Below, piece after piece: positions 1-9,000 of a stretch of DNA of 10,333 nt (within the stretch, counting starts at the first letter, position 1; each line of letters opens with the position of its first letter). The stretch spans positions 1 to 10,333 of the forward strand of contig JACPXK010000025.1 of assembly GCA_016196565.1 (NCBI GenBank). Direction: 5' to 3'. Under the pieces are notes generated by a model. The model did no database searches. It was not told the DNA's origin and worked only from the letters and a program-made list of their open reading frames with translations. A program made the translations under genes and the position numbers. The DNA is from Candidatus Omnitrophota bacterium. GTDB taxonomy: Bacteria; Omnitrophota; Omnitrophia; Omnitrophales; Aquincolibacteriaceae.

Positions 1-3000
1 AAATCACGCCCTTCCACAATCACTGATCTGCGTATTCTTTCGCGATAATGAACTCTCCGCCATTGTTCCCAATAATAATTCATACCGCTGCCGGCCCCGA
101 TGAACGCGTCTTCGGCCCAAGTTTCATACGCCGCAGAGCCAGCGTTGGTATAACCATCGCGCTCGGGTTCATAATGAGAGTCTGTGCCAAATTCCCAGCC
201 TTCGGGAGGTGTATGGGCCACATATTTTTCAAAACGATTGTCGCCCCAAACCACACGATTCGAAATCACAGAAACGAGCCCCCAGCGACGGCCCAAATAA
301 GTGCTGTAAAGCGTGACATTCCTGGGGGTAGTTCCGCTATCAATGCGCGTGCTTCCATCCCAGTCCACGTTATCCCAGGGAGCAGCCTGGTCAACTTCGA
401 GGTCCCCGGTCAAGAAGTTGAAACGGCCAACCGTATTCAAAGGATAATCCATATCCACGGTGGGATGATAACGACTGCGCGGATCTAGGTCCGTGCGGTG
501 TTGACGGCGTGTTGGGAAAAAGTAAGGAACGATATTGTCTTGAACGACCCACGGAGAACCGACCAAATCCATTTCGACAGTTCCGCTGTTTTCTATCCAA
601 TGAGACCATGTTCCAATGGAAGTTTTCTGGACCGGAACGCCTTCGGTTTCACGCAGTCTTTTTTGCATATATTCAAATTCGAATTCATTCTTAGCATCCG
701 GATTTGTATTTGTATTGCGATCAAAAATCGAAATCTTTCTGTCGGGGTTTTCCGGATCAAAATAAGTGGGCAATTCATCATCATCCACGGCTTTCAGCAC
801 GGTCTCCAATTCCATGGACGGCTCAAATTCCTGCTCGCCGGGACGGTAATAACCGGTTTCGCTTTTCGTGGACTTTTGAATATTGTGGACCCGGGTATTT
901 CCATCATTTGCATCCACAAAAATAATGCCCCGGAGCGCTTCTTGTAAATAAGCGGCTGTGGCCGGATCAGCCTCACCCGATTCCACTTCGGAGTTCAGCA
1001 ATCGCATTAACCGTCTCGCCTGATAGCGTCTGTTGGCCCGGTTATCCATAGTAAAATTGCGATCCGCATCAGCATAGGCATGCTCAAGATAAACAAGGGC
1101 ACTTGCCACCGTTGAAACAGAATGATTTTGAAGAGCCGTTTTTAATAAATTCTGTCCTTGCTCTAAAGAAATCCGGTTTTGTTTTTCTGAAAATTCCGCC
1201 GCTAGATTGAGGGCTTCTGGGCTCATCACCATAGTGGGAGTAAATGCAAGCACCACATGATCGGCCACGCGCATAATTTGCGCAATGCGCGCATGAGCGG
1301 TTGGGTTCGCAATTTGAAGTTGTGCTAAAAGCTGATTTACATGATCCCGGCGTACTTGCAAATCTTCGGCCTTCAACCCGTAATTAAATTCTTCCACACG
1401 GTGATTAAGATACAGTAAAGCTGCCGCAATACTTGTGAGAACACCATCGGCCGTTAAATCCGCTGCGTTGGGATGATTCGCAATCACATCCGTCAGTGTA
1501 CGCGCCGGATCCGCGATAAGCTGCTGGGCAAGTCTTTTTTCTTCTTCGCGAATATCGATAAATTGCGTTTTGCTGAATGTTTTGACTTCATTCTTTTTGG
1601 TCTTTTTATTGAGATCGGGCTTGTGCTGAGGAATGATGACGTGATAAGCATAAACATGATCGAAATTCATTGCCGGATCAATGTAACTGGAATCGAACAC
1701 ACTATCGTTAACCACGCTTTTGCCGTCTTTGACAACAACTTTACTGCCGTCTTTGGCAATTACCTTCTGGTCTTGTAGTCCCGAGATGAGATAAGAATCT
1801 GCCAGCACAGTATCATTTAAAATTACTAATTGCGCCGCATCAATAGCGGTACCCGACGCACCCGCTTTTCCGCCTTTGACCACCCAATTTCCACCCACAA
1901 AATAACGCTGGCCCGTCATAAAGGCATTTTCGAATTCCGCTCCCGGGATCATTCTGGCCAATCCCATTTTCCCGCCGTTCGCCATCGTAATATCGTGGAA
2001 CACTGATCCGGCATCAAAATGGACCCGCATTTTGAATTTGCTGATTTTGAGCGTTGATTCTAAATAGACGTAAAAAAGGCTTTCAAGGGTCTTGAGTTTA
2101 TTAATGGGTTCTTCATTCTCCGGCCCTGCCGTAATTGAAAACCATAATTTTTTGAGATCATCCCGGACATAGGGCAGGGAGCGCAGAAAATTTTTCCATT
2201 GTTTAGTTTGTGTATTGAGATCTTTATTGCCGCGCTGAACATCTTTTTGACTGCTTGGCGCCGATCCCACGTCAATAAATCCAACCGGCCAGTCATAACC
2301 AAAATTCGCCATATTGCCGCGCCATTCTTTTTCGTGCGCACGCTCCTTTTCATCTCCTGGGTTAAGAGGTGTTCTTTCCAGTCCGCGGGCCCTTCGGGCA
2401 CCATGCACGGCAGCCGCGATCAAAGACCACGCCAATAGAACCGGTTTACCCGTTTTGGAATCGACGCCGCGCTGTTCAAGCATTAGACGCTCGCTCTCCG
2501 CTTCCATAACGGGGAAATAATCAATTGCACGAGAATCAAAAATCATATTGTTGGCATTAATAAGATCTTTTCCATCTTCGGTAATACTCGGACGCAATTT
2601 ACGCTCTATATCGCGCTCTTCGGGGCTGAGGCGTTTCCAATTGCGCAATTGACGTCCGACACGTTCCAATTCTGTTTTTTGACTCTCAGCTTTATAAGAC
2701 CAGTCGCTGAAACCGGTCAGCTTAATTTCTGCTTCTACTGTACCAAATTCCGGCGTGCCTTTTCCCTTGGGTTTGCGCTCATCATCCTGGCGCAATCCCA
2801 TGGTCGCTATATTTCCCGTTGCAATATGTTTCAAATAAGTAATAAAGCTGGCGTCGGACTTTGTATTGATTTGTGCGCCGCGCATTTCACCAAAGACGAA
2901 TTGATAATGCCGCGCCAGATTTGCTCCATCCACAGGAGTCACTCCTCCTGCCATAAGCGGCGGACGATTCCTAAACAGATCCGGAGGAAGCTCCTCTACT

Positions 3001-6000
3001 CCTTCCGCTCCTTCACCACTTTTTGGCCGCGCGGCCAATTTCTCATGTTTTAATTCAGAGGTTTCTACCGGCCATTTACCGTGTAAATACCTCACGGTTT
3101 TCATCATGGCATCACCGTGGCCATAAAATTCGGCGTAGAGAATAATTGTATTGGTCCCGACTTGTTTGGCACGCTTTTGCGACTCCACAATACTGCCAAG
3201 ATTATATTTACCTTCTTTTTCCAGAGCCTCGTCATTTTCAATCTGGTCGAGTTCCCTTTCGGTTTTTTGTCCGCCATTTCGCCGATTCTTCTGCATCTGC
3301 CTGCGCTTTAGCTGAATGCGCTCAAAAATATCCAGGAATGCTTCGTCTATTTCAGGATAAACATCGCTCGTCAAATTGATCGTGATTCCCAGATGAGCGG
3401 GATCGTTGAAAATAATCGCATCCATCAAAAGATTCAGCGCATCTTTCGTGCTGTTTTGTTTGGTACTGCGAATTTTTCTCACTAGTTCCGATAGCGCCGG
3501 ATGCGTCATGATTTTTTCACCCAGTATTTTTTTGAGGTCTTTGGTATCCATCACCAAATTATCCAGGTCTAAAACGCTTGCGCCGTCTTCCTCATGAGGC
3601 TTGCTTTGACGGATAAGGTATTCCATCCAAATATCGTTATGCAGGATGTCTTCCCGTAAAAGGGCCTTGAGCTGCATGTCCCCGACGGCGAGAACATTGG
3701 GCGTCCCCGGTAAATTAAAAGATGCGTTGGACGCTAATCGGAGATTGGTTTCACCCTGCCGCACTGCGGCCATGGTTTTAGAAATAAATCCTTCCGGTGA
3801 AAAACGCGTGCCGTATCCTCCGGCGACGACAATCTGGGCATTGCCGAAGTCCCGATTAAAAAGAAGGCGCAATGATTCCCCGCCGGCATCGATAGAACTT
3901 AGCTGTTCTTCATTGGCAAAATCTTTTTTTCTATCGAGCTGGGCCCATTTGAAAGTTTTTCCATCGGCTGTCGTAAACAGGTAGTTCTCGCCAAAATTTT
4001 TGGCAAATTCCATGGCAAAGGCTTCAAGCGCCTGATAAGCCACATAACGGGCATGAACTTCGGACAAACGTTCATCAATTAAAATGTCTTCCCGGTTCAT
4101 CAAACGCTCAAGCTTGATTCGGAAATCTCCTTGCTCGCCGGCTTTTTCACCCGGCCGGAGAGCGTCTTTGTCCCAAAGAATGGTCTTGGCCGTCGCCATT
4201 TGCCTGGTGAAAGGCTGGTGGTCCGTATCAATCGTATAGCCTAAAGCACGAAGGGAATGAATCACCTGCTGTTCGCGAATAATAAATTGCAGGAAGCGCG
4301 GGTCATTTAATCCGAAATCCGGATCGCGGAATTTATTATCCAGTTCTTCGAGAACGGATTTAAAAGGAGCCCCTTTAGGGCTTGCAATAACTGCCTCAAG
4401 AGTGCGGTTCCAATCGGGAAGAGGTCCGTCGTGCTCATCAATAAATCTTCGCATCACGTCCAAAGCGGGCAAATATTTTTGATCGCTGTTTAAAACTTCG
4501 TTGACACTTTCAAAGAAAATACTCATTACATTTTCGCGCCCGACATATTCGAAATATTTGTTAATAACATTGCGTGTACGGAGCTCAGCGTCGCGAATCA
4601 AACTGCCGATAAGCCCGCGTCTTTCATAATCTTCCATGATCAAAAAGGCATGCATATCTTCGATACGGGACATCAGGTAATGCATAATTTTTTGCTTTGC
4701 CCTGTTATATTTGTCCATCCCTAGTCTCGGTGAAGTCAATAGCGAAGCAGCAGCCGTACCAAATTGGAGATCTGAGGCTTTATCGCCTTGCCGCATTTCC
4801 GAGGCTGCCCGGGCTCGCTGTCCTTTAGCTGAATTAAATAAATCTTGATAAGTGGATTTGCGCAGTATGTTTTTCAAATTTGGATTGGCATTGAAAAAGT
4901 TCGCCACTTGATTCATCATGGCTGCGTCATTATCAGCATGCGAACGAAGCGGAATCTCCAACGGAATAATTCCTTCGCCGTCAGGATTTTTTTCTGTACG
5001 AGTTCTCTTTCTCAATTGATCGTTTAAGAAAAGCAATTTCATAATCTCGGGAACTTCAAGCTTGTAAGTCTCTGTTAATTGTTTCCAAACGTTTTCATGC
5101 CGGCGCAATGCGGTCAAAGCGGGGTCCCGTAAAATCCCCTTCAAATTGCGCGTATCATCGGCGTCCTCAATCGGAATAGAAGCTTCTTCCTGATAAAAAA
5201 CAAACATTTCTTCCCGTATCGAGCCTTCGACCTGTGCATTGACCAGCTTGGAAAGCCGGCGAATTTCAAACAGAATATTGCGGGGAGCTCCGGGTCTGAC
5301 AGCCTCCTCGGCCGCTTTTTTCAGCTCATCCAAATAACCCTGCGAATCACGCAGGCGCTCAAGAGCCACTTTCACGGTTTCTCTTACCCGAAGATGAGGA
5401 TTTTCATTGTCATTCCCATGAAATGCTTCAGGATAACGGGTCAATCTTTGCCGCGCTTTTTCAGAAAGTTTTTTGAGCGTATCGATAAGACCGTTTTCTC
5501 CGACAAGAGACTTGATCTCGTCCGTTGTTGCTTTTTGAATTCCTTTGACTCCAACTTTTATAGCGGTTTGTCTTGTAAAAAAGTTTTCTTCTAACGAGTT
5601 TTGAATATTCTTCAACGCTTCCCGCCGGCCGCCGTCAAAAACCTGAAGCAGAAAATCATAATCCGGATTGGGGCGGTGATAATGTTCCATTAAAAGTTGA
5701 TCGACGGGCGCTTCTTCACGATGTCTCTTACCCCTCATCTGAGACAAGACATATTCATAAAATTTAGCAGCGGTTATGGGTATGCCGCGGCTGGCCGTTG
5801 TCAGTGCGCCATCAAGATTAGTATTGGTTATGGTTTCAAAGGAAGTTTCGAAATAAGGATCAGCCCGCCTGAGAGCAGCCACAAATTCCGCAGCCTTCAC
5901 GCCTTGATTAATAAGGTATTGAACAAATTCTTGGGCACTAATTTGATTGACTGGATCATTTGGCCGGTTAGTACGGACCGCCAAATGCTGAAGCTCTTCT

Positions 6001-9000
6001 CTAACACCCCAATGCAATTCTCGATCTAGAATTGTTAATACATCACCAGCCTTAGCATGATCTGAAATAGACATCCGGCTCAAAAAATTCTGTTTTCTAT
6101 TTTGGTCAAGTAAATTAGCCAATGTTGTGCGAATTTCTTTTTTAAAGCCTTCAAAAGTTCCGGCCCATCCTCTGTCCGTTATTTCCTTACCTGTAACAAT
6201 CCAGTAAAAATCGTCGAATCCATAAATATTGTGAAGTTCATTAATCAAATCGGCCGGGATTGGATCTTTACCTGCACCGCGCGCTTTTTGATTGATTCGT
6301 TCAAACGCTAGATCAAGTTCCGCCAGTCTTTGCTCCAGTTCCCTTTCACCCGTAAGCATTTCGTACACTTCCTCAAAGTCCTCATGACGGGAACGGCGGA
6401 GGGCATTAAATGATTCTTGGGCCACCATACGATTGGCCTGAACACGCTGCCCATGCTGTTCATCAAGGAAGGTGCGTCTCAGGCGCTTGAAAAAGCGGCT
6501 TGACGGCACAATCCCGCGCAGCCACTGCATCATGGGCGCAACACCCAGCGGCTGATAGACCAGGGTTTTGGCAATTCCCTGATCTGAAAAATTGTCGAAA
6601 GCCGGGAAGACCCGGTCCCGGTAAATGAAAAGATGCGCATTGGGGCTGCGGGTATGATGGAAACCGGTAATCACGGCATTGGTAAATCCCTTGACCATGA
6701 AAGCATTGGCGACAGGATGCATGAGAAGCTGGGTTGTTTCATAGACAGCTTGCCCTTTACCCACAATCAGATCAGAGCCGTCAAAAATTCTTTCCAGCCG
6801 GTTACTGTTCGTGAGGGCGTCAATTCCCTGCACGCGATAGCCATCAGGAATGACGCGGAAAAGCATGTCGTCGCGATCAAGCAATTCATTGACCGCACGC
6901 TGAGCACGAACAAGCGGCGTTTTAATTTTTTTCACAGCGCCTTCCTGCAATTTCTCAATCCATCGATTTTGCTGTACCACTTCCTTTTTCCGCAATGCGT
7001 CTAATTCTTCTAAATTAAGAGAGGACGACTTATCGGCTGCTTGGGCTTTTAACCATTCATTAATGAGTGCAGTTTTACGGCCAAACACATCGATGGCAGA
7101 GGCCGATTCGCCGTTCTCAGCATACCAAATTCCAAGCAAGGCTTTTTGTTCCGCGGCCCTCAGCGTTTTCCAGCTTTGTTTTTGCGTGTCAGAACCCTTT
7201 TCCCCAACATGTTCTCCAATTCCCCGTGAGAGCTCGAAAAGCTGCTGGCTAATACTATTAAATTCACGTCCGGCTTTGGATTCTTCAAAATCTTTTAATC
7301 CCTTCAATTCTTTTTCGCGCGCCTCGTAGAGGCTGATTTTCCCCAATGTCGAAGTCTCGTATTGCCGGCTATATTCTTCCCTGAGAAGCCAGAAAAGATG
7401 GGTGCGTTTTCCATCAGGCCCCCGATGATGCGTGGCGGTGTCTCTTTCCATGGAAAGCCCCTTATCAAAAAGAATAAATTCAACGTCTTCCTGCGTCGCA
7501 TCATTAGTGGCAGGAATAGCTTTGGGCACAAAATTAACACGCACTCTGCCGTTCACATTCAAATTAAAAAGCCGGACAAATTGAATGACTTCCTGGACAA
7601 AAGCCAGGTCATAAACCACTTCTCCGGAATTATCCGGGAAAAAGGTAATGACTTTGTCCCCGGCCGCTTCCAAAATTTCCTGAATAAAAACCGTCCACAT
7701 ATCGGCCGCTAAGGTCGTGTTTTTGGCTTCCTCGAATTCCTGGCGTATAAACTTTTCAGCACCCGATTGAAGGGCCGCTTGGAGCCGGGGGTTATTGAAA
7801 TCCACCACACCGCTTCCGACGACTTCCTTCAACCGCCGGTAAAGATGTTTCAAAGCCTCGCGTTTGACACGCTGAAATTCTGCAGAACCGAGTAATGCAT
7901 CCACGAATTTTTTCCGGTCATCTTCGCTCAAATGGAGAAGGTCTTCTTTGCTGCGAAGCTCAGGCATGTCCTTTTCGTTATCAACTTTCTGCCCATTGAC
8001 TACTTGAATCAGGATTTTGCCGTCCTTTGTACGCTTCAATAAAAGAGGGCTGTTTTCTCCTTCTCCCTGCTTCAATCCGTCCAAAACCTTCATGAATCCT
8101 TCCCGATTAATCATCACGCTAAAGTCTTTATAAAATTCCCAGTCTTTCAGTGATTCACGCCGATTGATGGACTTAATACCGAGAATGTTGGCCATTTGAT
8201 TCAAAGTTCCCCAAGGGTTGAAAACACTGAACATCAATTCGCCGTAAAATTCGAGAATGGGGAAACCGCTTGCGACACCAAGGGGCTGATGATGCACGCG
8301 GACTTTTTCGAGAAGGCTTTTCGCAACAGCAAAATACTGAAAAAGATAAACACCGATCGCGATTAAGAAAATACCTCCTACGGCGGCCGCATTGAGGAAG
8401 CCGCTGTAAAAAATGATTCCCCCTGTGATAATCCCTGTAATAATCCATGTCCTTGCATAAGGAGAGAATGCAAAATGCGGCAGGGTGATCATGACAAAGA
8501 AAAATCCCGCAATCAATGCAAATGCGATGGACAAAGGGATCGTCAATCCAAGGGCAAAGGGAAACACTCCGAATGCGAGGCTAAGCACTGTCCCCACATA
8601 AACCGTTACGATAAGCGCGCCGATCAGCCGGCCTTTGTTCATGGGAGGGATAAATCTCCGCCATCCGTCATACACATTAACTTCGGATTCTCCCCACTCG
8701 TGAAACCATTTCGGAAGGCGCCAGAGAGCTGCTGTAAAATTATGCCCCAGCACAAGGACAATTGAAGCCAATAAAATCAAAGCGCCTTTTTGAACCATTG
8801 CTGCTGTAATTAACCTACCCAAAATTTCTAAGGGTTCTTTTATCATTACGAAGTTTAAAAAATCGGCAAGAAAATTCACCCACCAACCGGCTTTTGCTGA
8901 GCTCACGAGCAGGCCCATTTCAGCAAAGGGCCATAACACACCGCTAATCAGGAGCACACCACCGATCGAAAATAACGCTGCTCCAAGCCATCTTCGCCAA

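Noticed and set aside
880..920. EF-hand loop in VDANDGNTRVHN (about residues 3138-3149)
   Set aside because: The Asp/Asn/Gly register is one residue short of the DxDxDG pattern and the closing Glu is missing.
48..947. Plus-strand open frames at 48-488 and 498-947 (and similar ones at 1473-1778, 2649-3053, 3646-3984, 5697-6029, 6633-7004, 7362-7712)
   Set aside because: They all lie opposite the giant minus-strand frame, show no ribosome binding site that I can see, have no family resemblance and read as unnatural mixtures (His-, Cys- and Phe-rich). They are shadows of the real gene.
2060..2404. Minus-strand open frames in other phases (2060-2404, 7304-7540, 8173-8448, 391-609)
   Set aside because: They are out of phase with the continuous frame, which itself reads as good protein across each of these places; there is no evidence of a frameshift.
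3740..3830. Sugar nucleotidyltransferase signature around GGYGTRFSPEGFISKTM (residues 2171-2187)
   Set aside because: The pattern G-GTRF-P-K-M fits quite well, but the GD that follows (2217-2218) comes about 42 residues after the Arg instead of some 85-105, and the segments before it fit a phosphohexomutase better. Kept only as an alternative.
4700..4790. LQFGTAAAS (residues 1855-1863) as the first strand of a phosphohexomutase
   Set aside because: The GYDTR-like strand should follow after about 45 residues but the next candidate is more than 300 residues on; FTTADG at 2119 sits at the right distance instead.
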